From: Acanthamoeba sp. SK_2022b
Lineage: Eukaryota; Discosea; Longamoebia; Acanthamoebidae
Reading direction: 5' to 3'
Length of the DNA: 64,000 bases
NCBI GenBank assembly: GCA_027943245.1
Contig: JANDJZ010000156.1
Coordinates: 26,942-90,941, forward strand
Below, piece after piece: positions 56,349 through 64,000 of this stretch (position 1 is the stretch's first letter; every line of letters starts with the position of its first letter). The translations under genes and the position numbers were made by a program. Under the pieces are notes generated by a model. It did no database searches, was not told the DNA's origin, and saw only the letters and a program-made list of their open reading frames with translations.

Positions 56349-57416
56349 GTGCGCCTCGATCGAAAAATCTCTTCCCTTGAATTGCTAACCTACCGCCACT
56401 ATCGCATTGTCCACGGCGTGCGCATCGGGCTGGCGTTTATCCTGACCTTTCTGCTGATCCGCTTGCTGGCGGTGCCCGAAGGCACCTGGCCGCTGATCAC
56501 CCTGGTGGTGGTGATGGGGCCGATCTCGTTTTGGGGCAACGTGCTGCAGCGGGCGCTGCAACGCATTGCCGGCACGGTGTTCGGCGCCGCGTCCGGCCTG
56601 ATCGCCCTGTATTTGGAACTCTATTCGCTGCCGCTGATGCTGGTTTGGTGTGGCGTGGTGATGTTCGTCTGCGGTTACCTGACGCTGGGCAAACGGCCGT
56701 ATATGGCGCTGCTGGTGGGGATCACGCTGGCGGTGGTGTGCGGCGCGGGCGCCGGCGACATGCATACCGCGCTGTGGCGCAGCGGCGACGTGATCTTCGG
56801 CTCGTTGCTGGCGCTGCTGTTCACCAGCATCTACCCACAGCGCGCCTATATTCTGTGGCGCATGCAAATGGCGGATTGCCTGCAAACCGCCGCCCGCCTC
56901 TACGGCGCGTATTTTTCGCCGAACGTCATTGAGCGGCCGCGGCTGGAGCCGCAGCTCAAGGACCTGCTGAATCAGGTGGTGAAGCTGCGCAGCCTGATCG
57001 TGCCCGCCAGCAAGGAAACCCGCATCCCCAAAGCGGTGTTCGAGGCGGTGCAAACCCTCAGCCGCAATCTGGTGTGTACGCTGGAGCTGATGGCCGACGC
57101 CTACTGGGCCTCGCGCGAAACGCACTTCATCATGTTGAACGCCCGCACGCTGCGCAGCACCCAGCTGCTGACGCTGAGCTCGCTGGAATCGCTGGCGGTG
57201 CTGATGCGCGAAGGGCCGCAGGCGCAGCGGCAGGCGGCGGCGGGGCAGTTGGCGGAGATCGCCGGCGAGCTGAAAACGCTGATGCAGGAGGTGAGCCTCG
57301 GCCAGCACGGCGAAGCGCCGATATACGGTTATGTCTGGCTCAGTATGGAGCTGGCGCAGCAGTTGGAAGAGCTGGGGGATCTGCTCCAGGTCTGCACCGC
57401 CGCCGGGCGCGAATAA
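56349..57416 (+). CDS. yeeA: YeeA family inner-membrane protein (FUSC family)
   Basis: A 355-aa protein with about six membrane segments in the first half and a cytosolic helical C-terminal half. YRHYRIVHGVRIGLAFILTFLLIRL and MGPISFWGNVLQRALQRI match E. coli YeeA, and APASKETRIPK is conserved in the cytosolic part. FUSC proteins include aromatic carboxylic acid and fusaric acid exporters; its substrate is unknown. The start is GTG at 56349 after GGAGG. tmaR follows 160 nt later, as in E. coli (yeeA-yeeX). Confidence 0.86.
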   Translation: MRLDRKISSLELLTYRHYRIVHGVRIGLAFILTFLLIRLLAVPEGTWPLITLVVVMGPISFWGNVLQRALQRIAGTVFGAASGLIALYLELYSLPLMLVWCGVVMFVCGYLTLGKRPYMALLVGITLAVVCGAGAGDMHTALWRSGDVIFGSLLALLFTSIYPQRAYILWRMQMADCLQTAARLYGAYFSPNVIERPRLEPQLKDLLNQVVKLRSLIVPASKETRIPKAVFEAVQTLSRNLVCTLELMADAYWASRETHFIMLNARTLRSTQLLTLSSLESLAVLMREGPQAQRQAAAGQLAEIAGELKTLMQEVSLGQHGEAPIYGYVWLSMELAQQLEELGDLLQVCTAAGRE

Positions 57417-57561
57417 GGGGTCAGATCATGAAGGCGACGCTTTGGGTTTTGGCCGCCGGGGCAAAGTGGGTAAGATAAGGCAATCACTGTTGTGCCGGAC
57501 CGCCACAAACCTGTATCTTGGTGCCATGTGGCCGTAAGCAAATGAATCTGTGTATTACTAA

Positions 57562-57894
<333 letters not shown>

Positions 57895-57983
57895 CCCGCT
57901 TTAGCGGGCCGGGCGTCCTGCCTGGCCCGCATCCTTATCCCGCCTGATTTGCCGTTCTTGCCGATACTGCCGTTTCCGTTGGG

Positions 57984-58049
57984 GCGTTCCCCGGCGGCCG
58001 AAGGCGCCTCCCCATCCTGCAGGATCTGCAGGTGACCGCCGGGGAACGC
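57984..58049. repeat. Long inverted repeat after the solute-binding protein gene
   Basis: GCGTTCCCCGGCGG (57984-57997) pairs perfectly with CCGCCGGGGAACGC (58036-58049) around a 38-nt loop, which itself holds CCTGCA/TGCAGG arms. It ends 3 nt from the binding-protein stop on the reverse strand. There is no U-tract, so it resembles a stabilising 3' element. Confidence 0.6.
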
Positions 58050-58052
58050 TTG

Positions 58053-58841
58053 TTACTGCTCCGCGCCGTACATGTCGAAGTCGAAATACTTGTCGTTGAT
58101 TTTCTTGTACGTGCCGTTGGCGCGGATCGCCTGCAGCGCGCCGTTGAAGGCGTTCAGCAGCGCGATATCGTCTTTGCGCACCCCGATGCCGTCGCCGACG
58201 CCGAAGTATTTGCTGTCGGTCAGCTCGGCGCCGATAAAGGCGAAATCTTTGCCGCCGGGCGTTTTGAAGAATTCGCTGGCGCTGACGCTGGCCAGCAGCG
58301 ACGCATCCAGGCGGCCGTTGGCCAGATCTTCGTTCACTTCCTGTTGGCTTTGGTAGGCGACCACGTTGACGCCGGCCGGGCGCCACAGCGCGTTGGCATA
58401 GGCCTCCTGGCTGGAGCCTTGCTGCACGCCGACCGATTTGCCCTTCAGCGAGGCGACGGTAGGCTGCAAGTTGCTGCCCTTATGCGCCACCAGCCGTGCC
58501 GGGGCGTTCGAGACTTTGCTGGAGAAGGCGATCTGCTGCCGGCGCTGCGGCGTGATGGTCATCGACGAGGCGATGGCGTCGAACTTCTTCGCCTGCAGGC
58601 CGGGGATCATGCCGTCCCAGCTGCTTTCTACCCACACGCATTTGGCCTGCATCTGGTCGCACAGCGCCTGGGCGATATCGACGCCGAAGCCGGTCAGCTT
58701 GCCCTGCGGGGTTTTATACTCCAGCGGTGGAAAGGTGGGATCGATGCCCAGCTTGATCACTTTGCCGCTGAATTCACCGCTCAGCGCGGGAAAGCTCGCG
58801 GCGAGCGGCAGCAACAACAACAGCCCTTTGATGGTTTTCAT
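58053..58841 (-). CDS. Amino-acid ABC transporter substrate-binding protein (HisJ/ArgT-like)
   Basis: A 262-aa periplasmic protein. A Sec signal peptide (cleavage near residue 22, PALSGEF) is followed by a type II binding fold: IKLGIDPTFPPLEYKTPQGKLTGFGVDIAQALC and DAIASSMTITPQRRQQIAFS. It is nearest to lysine/arginine/ornithine and histidine binding proteins. No permease or ATPase gene is adjacent, so it may use a shared transporter. It lies 22 nt after the M20 hydrolase, so the hydrolase product may be its ligand (inference). Confidence 0.85.
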   Translation of the reverse strand: MKTIKGLLLLLPLAASFPALSGEFSGKVIKLGIDPTFPPLEYKTPQGKLTGFGVDIAQALCDQMQAKCVWVESSWDGMIPGLQAKKFDAIASSMTITPQRRQQIAFSSKVSNAPARLVAHKGSNLQPTVASLKGKSVGVQQGSSQEAYANALWRPAGVNVVAYQSQQEVNEDLANGRLDASLLASVSASEFFKTPGGKDFAFIGAELTDSKYFGVGDGIGVRKDDIALLNAFNGALQAIRANGTYKKINDKYFDFDMYGAEQ

Positions 58842-58863
58842 GTCATTTCCTCAGCGTTGGCGA

Positions 58864-60045
58864 TTAAACCGCGGGGCGAGCCAAAAAGCGCTCGACCAAT
58901 TTGACCCAGTAGGTGGCGCCCAGCGACAGACTGTCGTCGTTGAAGTCATAACCGGGGTTGTGCAAAGAATTGCCCGGCGTGGCGGGGCCGTTGCCGATCG
59001 AGATGTAGCTGCCCGGGCACTTCTCCAGCATAAAGGCGAAATCTTCGCTGGCGGTGAACGGCCGCAGCGTGGGGATAACCCGGCTCTCTCCGGCCCATTC
59101 CAGCGCCACCGCGCGCGCCAGCTCGGTTTCTGCCGGATGGTTCACCAGCACCGGGTAGCCGTGCTGATAGTCGATCTCCGCGCGGGCGCCGAAGCTGGCG
59201 GCCTGCGCCGTGACCAGCTCGGTGATGCGCTGCTCCAGCCGCTCACGCACCGCCGCCGTCAGCGCGCGCACGCTGAGCGTCAGGGTGGCGGTCGCCGGGA
59301 TCACGTTGGCGGCCTGGCCGGCCTGCATCGCCCCCACGGTGACGATCGCCGTTTCCTGCGGATCGATATTGCGCGCCACGATGGTTTGCAGGCTCATGAC
59401 GATGGCCGCGCAGGCCACCACCGGATCGACGGTGCTCTGCGGCACCGCGCCGTGGCCGCCGTGGCCGTGCAGGGTGATGTGTACCGTATCGGCCGAGCAC
59501 ATGAAGGGGCCGCTGGCGAAGCCCAGGTGGCCGGTGGGGAAGCCGGGCACGTTGTGCATGGCGAACACCGCGTCGCAGGGGAAGCGCTCAAACAGGCCGT
59601 CTTCAATCATCACTTTGGCACCGCCGCCGCCTTCTTCCGCCGGCTGAAAGATCAGGTGCAGCGTGCCGCTGAAGTTCGGCTGCTGCGCCAGATAGCGCGC
59701 CGCCGCCAGCAGCATGGCGGTGTGCCCGTCGTGGCCGCAGGCGTGCATCACCCCGGAATGGGTGCTGGCGTGCGGCAAGCCGGTCGTTTCGGCAATCGGC
59801 AGGGCGTCCATGTCGGCGCGGATGCCGAGCGATCTTCCCGGCCCGCGCTGCAGTGTGGCGACAACGCCGGTTTGTCCTACGCTGCGCGTGACGCGGTAAC
59901 CCCATTCCGCCAACCGCTGCGCCACCAGATCCGACGTCGCGAACTCTTGGAAGCCCAGCTCCGGGTGGGCGTGAATGTGGCGGCGAAGCGCGACCATCTC
60001 ATCATGAACGGCGGCGATCTCAGGCAGTACGAGTGAAGGGCTCAT
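58864..60045 (-). CDS. M20 family amidohydrolase (N-acyl amino acid hydrolase/hippuricase-like)
   Basis: A 393-aa M20D peptidase-like hydrolase. Metal and catalytic motifs include HIHAHPELGFQE, GIRADMDALPI, HACGHDGHTAMLL, FQPAEEGGGGA and MHNVPG. SEDFAFML lies near the C-terminus. It probably removes an acyl group from an N-acylated amino acid. It is followed by an amino-acid-binding protein and preceded by a divergent LysR regulator, so the three look like one small catabolic unit. ATG 60045 has GGAG 6 nt upstream; an ATG at 60060 is in frame but less likely. Confidence 0.87.
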   Translation of the reverse strand: MSPSLVLPEIAAVHDEMVALRRHIHAHPELGFQEFATSDLVAQRLAEWGYRVTRSVGQTGVVATLQRGPGRSLGIRADMDALPIAETTGLPHASTHSGVMHACGHDGHTAMLLAAARYLAQQPNFSGTLHLIFQPAEEGGGGAKVMIEDGLFERFPCDAVFAMHNVPGFPTGHLGFASGPFMCSADTVHITLHGHGGHGAVPQSTVDPVVACAAIVMSLQTIVARNIDPQETAIVTVGAMQAGQAANVIPATATLTLSVRALTAAVRERLEQRITELVTAQAASFGARAEIDYQHGYPVLVNHPAETELARAVALEWAGESRVIPTLRPFTASEDFAFMLEKCPGSYISIGNGPATPGNSLHNPGYDFNDDSLSLGATYWVKLVERFLARPAV

Positions 60046-60152
60046 CACGGTCTCCGGCAAAGGGTCCCGGCCAACGGGCGGGAATGGGGCAGAGGAATAG
60101 GCATCGAGACTAGCAAACTCCGTTTTTGCCGGGTAGCCGCCGTTCGGTTATG

Positions 60153-60173
60153 CTGACAACCAATGATTGTCAG
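60153..60173. promoter_or_regulatory. Inverted repeat at the LysR gene start
   Basis: CTGACAA (60153-60159) and TTGTCAG (60167-60173) form a perfect repeat around 7 nt. It overlaps the AGGAGG ribosome site of the LysR gene and fits a LysR-type autoregulatory site. Confidence 0.5.
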
Positions 60174-60182
60174 GAGGTGAAC

Positions 60183-61136
60183 ATGAAACTGCACCAACTG
60201 CAGGCGCTGGTGGCCAGCGCCGACAGCGGCAGCATTCGCGCGGCGGCGCGGCATCTGGGGCTGTCGCAGGCGGCGGTGACCCGCGCGCTGCGCGAACTGG
60301 AGCAGGAGCAGGCGCTGCCGCTGCTGATCCGCACCCCGACCGGGCTGGGCTTTACCCCCTACGGCAAAACCCTGCTGGCGCACGCCCGGCTGGTGTTGAA
60401 TCAGCTGGAACAGGCGCAGGGGGAAATGGCGGCGCTGCGCGGGCGGGCGGCGGATCTGGTCAAGGCGGCGATCACCCCCTGGCTGATGCTGACGGTGCTG
60501 CCGCCGGCGGTGATGGCGTTTCGCAGCAAGGTGCCGGCGGTGCGGCTGGAACTGTCGGAAAGCCTGATGGCCAATGCCCAGTCGCAGCTGCGCGAGGGCA
60601 CGATGGACTTTGCCATTACGCCGCTGCCGGCGTCGTCGGCGCCGCAGGAGTTCCACTGCGAGCCGCTGCTGGAGTATGAAACGGCGTACATGGTGCGGCG
60701 CGGCCACCCGCTGGCGCACAGTACCTCGCTGCATCAGCTGCTGGAGCAGGATTGGGTGATGAGCTATACCCCGGAAAGTTTCGATGCGCTGCTCGACGAG
60801 GTGTTTCACCGCCACGGCGCGCGCCTGCCGCGCCAGCGCATTATCCAGGCGCATTCGTTCGGCATGCTGCAGGCGCTGGTGGAGTCCGCCGAGATGTGCA
60901 CCTGGTGCCCGCGGCCGATCGTCGCGCTGCCGCAGTTCGTCTCCCGCGTGCAGCCGCTGGCGCTGCGGGAGAGCTGCCAGCCGGCGCAGCTGAATATCGT
61001 CACCCGGCGCAACAGCATTCTGAGCGCCGCCGCCCATGCGTTTATCGACACGCTGGTGCGCACCCTGCGCCAGCAGGCGCGATCGTCGCGGCCGGAAGAT
61101 CGCCAGATCTACGATCGCGTGCGCCTGCTGATTTAG
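60183..61136 (+). CDS. LysR-type transcriptional regulator
   Basis: A 317-aa LysR regulator. The HTH is at residues 1-60 (MKLHQLQALVASADSGSIRAAARHLGLSQAAVTRALRELE), and the effector domain starts near 90. It is divergent from the amidohydrolase gene and probably controls it. The effector is not readable, perhaps an acyl amino acid. AGGAGGTGA gives a very strong ribosome site for ATG 60183, which is also the family start. Confidence 0.86.
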   Translation: MKLHQLQALVASADSGSIRAAARHLGLSQAAVTRALRELEQEQALPLLIRTPTGLGFTPYGKTLLAHARLVLNQLEQAQGEMAALRGRAADLVKAAITPWLMLTVLPPAVMAFRSKVPAVRLELSESLMANAQSQLREGTMDFAITPLPASSAPQEFHCEPLLEYETAYMVRRGHPLAHSTSLHQLLEQDWVMSYTPESFDALLDEVFHRHGARLPRQRIIQAHSFGMLQALVESAEMCTWCPRPIVALPQFVSRVQPLALRESCQPAQLNIVTRRNSILSAAAHAFIDTLVRTLRQQARSSRPEDRQIYDRVRLLI

Positions 61137-61421
61137 CGGATCCCCCCGGATCGCCGATCCCGTAAATGGGATCGCGATCCGCATTTGTAGCATTTTTAGC
61201 CGCAATGTTAACGATATGTGATTTCGCTCAAATAATTATTTTTGCAGCTTTGGTTATATGTCGCTCTATGTTCACGTTGTCATTTTGAGTTTTCCTGGGT
61301 GTTTGATGATTAATCAATTGAAATTTATCACTTTATAACGTTTGTTGTTTTTTGTTGGATAAAAATGACAACGTCAACATTAAGAAAATTCAAGCGTTTA
61401 ACGAGTGTATTGGAGGAAGAG
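61137..61421. promoter_or_regulatory. Promoter region of the polyol operon
   Basis: This 285-nt region starts with a hairpin (CGATCCC/GGGATCG, 61155-61174) that may end the LysR transcript. It then becomes AT-rich. A 17-nt inverted repeat, GTTCACGTTGTCATTTT (61270-61286) against 61362-61378, matches in 16 of 17 positions at a 75-nt spacing. A TTGAT-N5-ATCAA palindrome lies at 61303-61317. No regulator gene is adjacent. Confidence 0.45.
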
Positions 61422-62489
61422 ATGAGCCAGTTGCCGGAAAAAATGCGTGCGGTCGTTTGCCACGGCCCGCAGGACTATCGTTTCGAACAGGTGCCCACGC
61501 CGCTGCCGAAGGCGCGCGAGCTGGTGATCAAGGTGGAAGGCTGCGGCATCTGCGCCGGCGACTGCAAGTGCAAGAATGGCGCACAGATGTTTTGGGGGGA
61601 GAACCCGTGGGTTAAACCGCCGGTGGTGCCGGGCCACGAGTTCTACGGCCGCATCGCCGCGCTGGGCGAGGGCGCGGAAGGCAAATACCGGCTAGGCGAG
61701 CGGGTGATCGCCGAGCAGATCGTGCCGTGCTGGGAGTGCCGCTACTGCAAATCCGGCAGCTACTGGATGTGTGAGACGCATAACATTTACGGCTTCCAAA
61801 AAGACGTAGCGGAGGGCGGCATGGCGGAGTACATGCGCTTTTCAGAGAACGCCATCGTGCACAAGATCCCGGAAAGCCTGAGCCATGAAGACGCGGTATT
61901 GATTGAGCCGATGGCCTGCGCCATCCACACCGTGGCGCGCGGCGACATCCAGCTGGACGACGTGGTGGTGCTGGCCGGCGCCGGGCCGCTCGGGCTGTGC
62001 ATGGTGCAGGTGGCGCGCCTGAAGACGCCGAAGAAACTGATCGTGATCGACGCTATCGACGAGCGGCTGGCGCTGGCGAAGGAATTTGGCGCCGACGTGG
62101 TGATCAACCCGCTGAAGGAAGACGCCGACCAAATCGTCAAATCGCTGACCGGCGGCTACGGCTGCGACGTTTACATCGAGGCCACCGGCGCGCCGATCGG
62201 CGTCACCCAGGGGCTGCAGATGATCCGCAAGCTGGGCCGCTTCGTGGAGTTCAGCGTGTTCGGCAAGGAAACCACCGTCGACTGGTCCATCATCGGCGAT
62301 CGCAAAGAGCTGGACATCCGCGGCGCGCACCTGGCGCCCTACAGCTACGAAATCGCCATCGATCTGTTCGAGCGCGGGCTGGTGACTTCCAACGGCGTGG
62401 TTACCCACAGCTATTCATTGAACGACTGGGACGAAGCCTTCGCCCTGGCGGACTCGACCGACTCCATCAAGGTGATCCTGGTTCCCTGA
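61422..62489 (+). CDS. Zinc-dependent alcohol dehydrogenase, erythritol/L-threitol dehydrogenase-like
   Basis: A 355-aa medium-chain dehydrogenase. The catalytic zinc site is CGICAGD with the histidine in VPGHEFYG. The structural zinc cysteines are in CWECRYCKSGSYWMC. The NAD site is LAGAGPLGLCMVQ. It is close to enzymes annotated as erythritol/L-threitol or other polyol dehydrogenases. It is the first gene of an operon with a sugar-binding protein and ABC ATPase, which supports polyol use. GGAGG precedes ATG 61422; the frame to 61365 overlaps a probable operator. Confidence 0.84.
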   Translation: MSQLPEKMRAVVCHGPQDYRFEQVPTPLPKARELVIKVEGCGICAGDCKCKNGAQMFWGENPWVKPPVVPGHEFYGRIAALGEGAEGKYRLGERVIAEQIVPCWECRYCKSGSYWMCETHNIYGFQKDVAEGGMAEYMRFSENAIVHKIPESLSHEDAVLIEPMACAIHTVARGDIQLDDVVVLAGAGPLGLCMVQVARLKTPKKLIVIDAIDERLALAKEFGADVVINPLKEDADQIVKSLTGGYGCDVYIEATGAPIGVTQGLQMIRKLGRFVEFSVFGKETTVDWSIIGDRKELDIRGAHLAPYSYEIAIDLFERGLVTSNGVVTHSYSLNDWDEAFALADSTDSIKVILVP

Positions 62490-62624
62490 CCCTCCCGCTA
62501 TACCGCTGTTGCAGTCACGATCGCCGGCCCGCTCGCAATGAGGGGCCGGCCGGTCGGCCAAACGTAAAGACATGCTGTTGCTCTGATAACCACAACAAGA
62601 AGCTTCCCTACAGGAGAATTGGCT

Positions 62625-63542
62625 ATGTTTTCATTATTCAAAAAGACCCTGCCTTTGATCGTCGCCGGTGGAATGTTGGCGGCCAGCCATGGGGCGCTGG
62701 CCAAGCAAATCACTATCGGTATGTCGTTCCAGGAAATGAACAACGACTACTTCGTCACCATGAAGCAGGCGCTGGATCAGGCGGCGGCGGATATCGGCGC
62801 CAAGGTGTACGTGGCCGATGCGCGCCATGACGTCGCCAAACAGATCGGCGACGTGGAAGACATGCTGCAGAAGAAGGTGGATATCCTGCTGATCAACCCG
62901 ACCGATTCGGTGGGGGTGCAGTCGGCGGTGATCTCCGCCCATAAGGCCGGCGCGGTGGTGGTGGCGATCGACGCGCAGGCGGAAGGGCCGCTGGACTCGT
63001 TCGTCGGATCGGAAAACTACGACGCCGGCTTCCAGGCGGGCGAATACCTGGCGAAAGCGCTGGGCGGCAAAGGCAAGGTGGCGATCCTCGACGGCATCCC
63101 GGTGGTGCCGATCCTGGAGCGCGTGCGCGGCTTTGAAGCGGCGATGAAGAAATACCCCGACATCAAGATCGTCACCAAGCAAAACGGCAAGCAGGAACGC
63201 GACACCGCGCTGACCGTGACCGAAAACATGCTGCAGTCGGCGCCGGATCTGGCGGGCATCTTCAGCGTCAACGACGTCGGCGCGCTCGGCGCCCTGGCGG
63301 CGATCGAAAGCAACGGCGCCAAGGTCAAGCTGGTGAGCGTCGACGGTCAGCCGGAAGCCATCAAAGAGATCCTCAAGCCGAACTCGCCGTTCATCGCCAC
63401 CTCGGCGCAGTTCCCGCGCGACCAGCTGCGCATCGCGCTCGGCATTGCGCTGGCCCGCTACTGGGGCGCCACGGTGCCGAAAACCGTGCCGGTCAAAGTG
63501 AAGCTGATCGACCGCAGCAATGCGGCCGGCTTTAGCTGGTAA
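62625..63542 (+). CDS. Sugar/polyol ABC transporter substrate-binding protein
   Basis: A 305-aa periplasmic binding protein of the ribose (RbsB) type I fold. A signal peptide (MFSLFKKTLPLIVAGGMLAA, cleavage near ALA-KQ at 26) is followed by ITIGMSFQEMNNDYFVTMKQAL, ILLINPTDSVGVQSAV and FVGSENYDAGFQAGEYLA. FSVNDVGALGALAAI and LVSVDGQPEAI complete it. With the polyol dehydrogenase upstream, the ligand is probably a polyol or aldose. AGGAG precedes ATG 62625 by 8 nt. The ATPase gene is 54 nt downstream with a hairpin between. Confidence 0.87.
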   Translation: MFSLFKKTLPLIVAGGMLAASHGALAKQITIGMSFQEMNNDYFVTMKQALDQAAADIGAKVYVADARHDVAKQIGDVEDMLQKKVDILLINPTDSVGVQSAVISAHKAGAVVVAIDAQAEGPLDSFVGSENYDAGFQAGEYLAKALGGKGKVAILDGIPVVPILERVRGFEAAMKKYPDIKIVTKQNGKQERDTALTVTENMLQSAPDLAGIFSVNDVGALGALAAIESNGAKVKLVSVDGQPEAIKEILKPNSPFIATSAQFPRDQLRIALGIALARYWGATVPKTVPVKVKLIDRSNAAGFSW

Positions 63543-63556
63543 CAGCGGCCGGGTTC

Positions 63557-63574
63557 GCCCCGCTGCGGCGGGGC
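63557..63574 (+). promoter_or_regulatory. Intercistronic hairpin
   Basis: GCCCCGC pairs with GCGGGGC over a TGCG loop, between binding-protein and ATPase genes. It may let the binding protein be made in excess, as at other periplasmic transport operons. Confidence 0.6.
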
Positions 63575-63596
63575 GTTCGGCGTGGAGGGCTATGCG

Positions 63597-64000
63597 GTGA
63601 CACCTTTACTGGAACTGAAGCGAATAAAAAAGAGCTTTCCCGGCGTGAAGGCGCTGGACGGCATCGATCTGGCCATTCAACGCGGCGAAGTGCACGCCCT
63701 GCTTGGCGAAAACGGCGCCGGCAAATCGACGCTGGTGAAAATCATGTGCGGCATCTATCAGCCGGACGAGGGCGATATTTTTATCGACGGCGAGCAGCGC
63801 CGCTTTAACAACTATCGCCAGGCGATCGAGGCCGGGGTCGGCATTATTTTTCAGGAGTTCTCGTTGATTCCCTACATGAGCGCCATCGACAACATCTTCC
63901 TCAACCGGGAGATCAGGAACCGCTGGGGCCTGCTGGATCGGCGGGCGATGCGGCGCAAGGCCGAGGCCATTTTCAAGCGGCTGACGGTGGCTATCGATCT
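63597..64000 (+). CDS. Sugar ABC transporter ATP-binding protein, partial (runs off the window)
   Basis: The frame starts at GTG 63597 ([25 protein letters not shown]), 7 nt after GGAGGG. Walker [10 protein letters not shown] lies near residue 39, and a Q-loop ([21 protein letters not shown]) follows. An ATG at 63592 is in another frame and stops after two codons. It is the N-terminal part of an RbsA/MglA-type double ATPase, about 134 codons here; the second cassette lies beyond base 64000. It would power import of the sugar bound by the protein encoded upstream. Confidence 0.88.
   Translation, partial: MTPLLELKRIKKSFPGVKALDGIDLAIQRGEVHALLGENGAGKSTLVKIMCGIYQPDEGDIFIDGEQRRFNNYRQAIEAGVGIIFQEFSLIPYMSAIDNIFLNREIRNRWGLLDRRAMRRKAEAIFKRLTVAID

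Overview
The window looks like about 64 kb of chromosome from a high-GC member of the Enterobacterales, most likely Serratia (S. marcescens or a close relative). Gene order and protein sequences follow the Escherichia coli min 48-49 region: rplY, radD, rsuA, bcr, yejG, yejFEBA, pdeN(rtn), mepS(spr), lpxT(yeiU), yeiR, a yeiQ/uxuB-type gene, yeiP, yeiW, setB, fruBKA, nfo, yeiH, yeiE and lysP. The species assignment is inference. I see no rRNA, tRNA, CRISPR array, insertion sequence or intact prophage.

Layout. Positions 1-14700 hold the conserved ribosome and envelope block: L25 (cut by the window edge), RadD helicase, RsuA, Bcr efflux, YejG, the Yej peptide ABC transporter, an EAL phosphodiesterase, the murein endopeptidase MepS and LpxT. 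Positions 14769-23066 hold the YeiR metal GTPase, an orphan fimbrial-like secreted protein, divergent mannonate genes, EfpL/YeiP, a tryptophan permease with a TrpR-like operator, YeiW and SetB. Positions 23067-31700 hold a torCA TMAO-reductase operon ending in a five-hairpin 3' region, a NUDIX hydrolase and the Cra-type fruBKA operon. Positions 31860-38690 hold a DJ-1/PfpI protein, Nfo, YeiH, YeiE, LysP and a degenerate GGDEF protein.

Positions 39055-43944 form an iron-siderophore uptake locus: permease, ATPase, lipoprotein binding protein and TonB-dependent receptor, with a Fur-like site at each outer end. Positions 44189-46692 encode a ribose-type ABC transporter with no binding protein beside it. 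Next come puuR, puuA and plaP (putrescine sensing, glutamylation and uptake) without the other puu genes, then sbcB, a holE-like gene, a small membrane protein and an orphan thioester-reductase-like SDR. At 54564-56254 a LexA/CI-like repressor faces an AmiD-type amidase across palindromic operators. yeeA and tmaR follow. The right end has an amidohydrolase plus solute-binding protein pair with a divergent LysR regulator, and the start of a polyol catabolic operon (zinc dehydrogenase, sugar-binding protein, ABC ATPase) that runs off the window.

The signals least explained by known annotation are the repressor/amidase pair, the hairpin-rich 3' region of torA, a short frame overlapping the plaP start, a perfect FNR-type site in a 594-nt gap and a spaced inverted repeat before the polyol operon. 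I did not find a clearly new multi-gene system.
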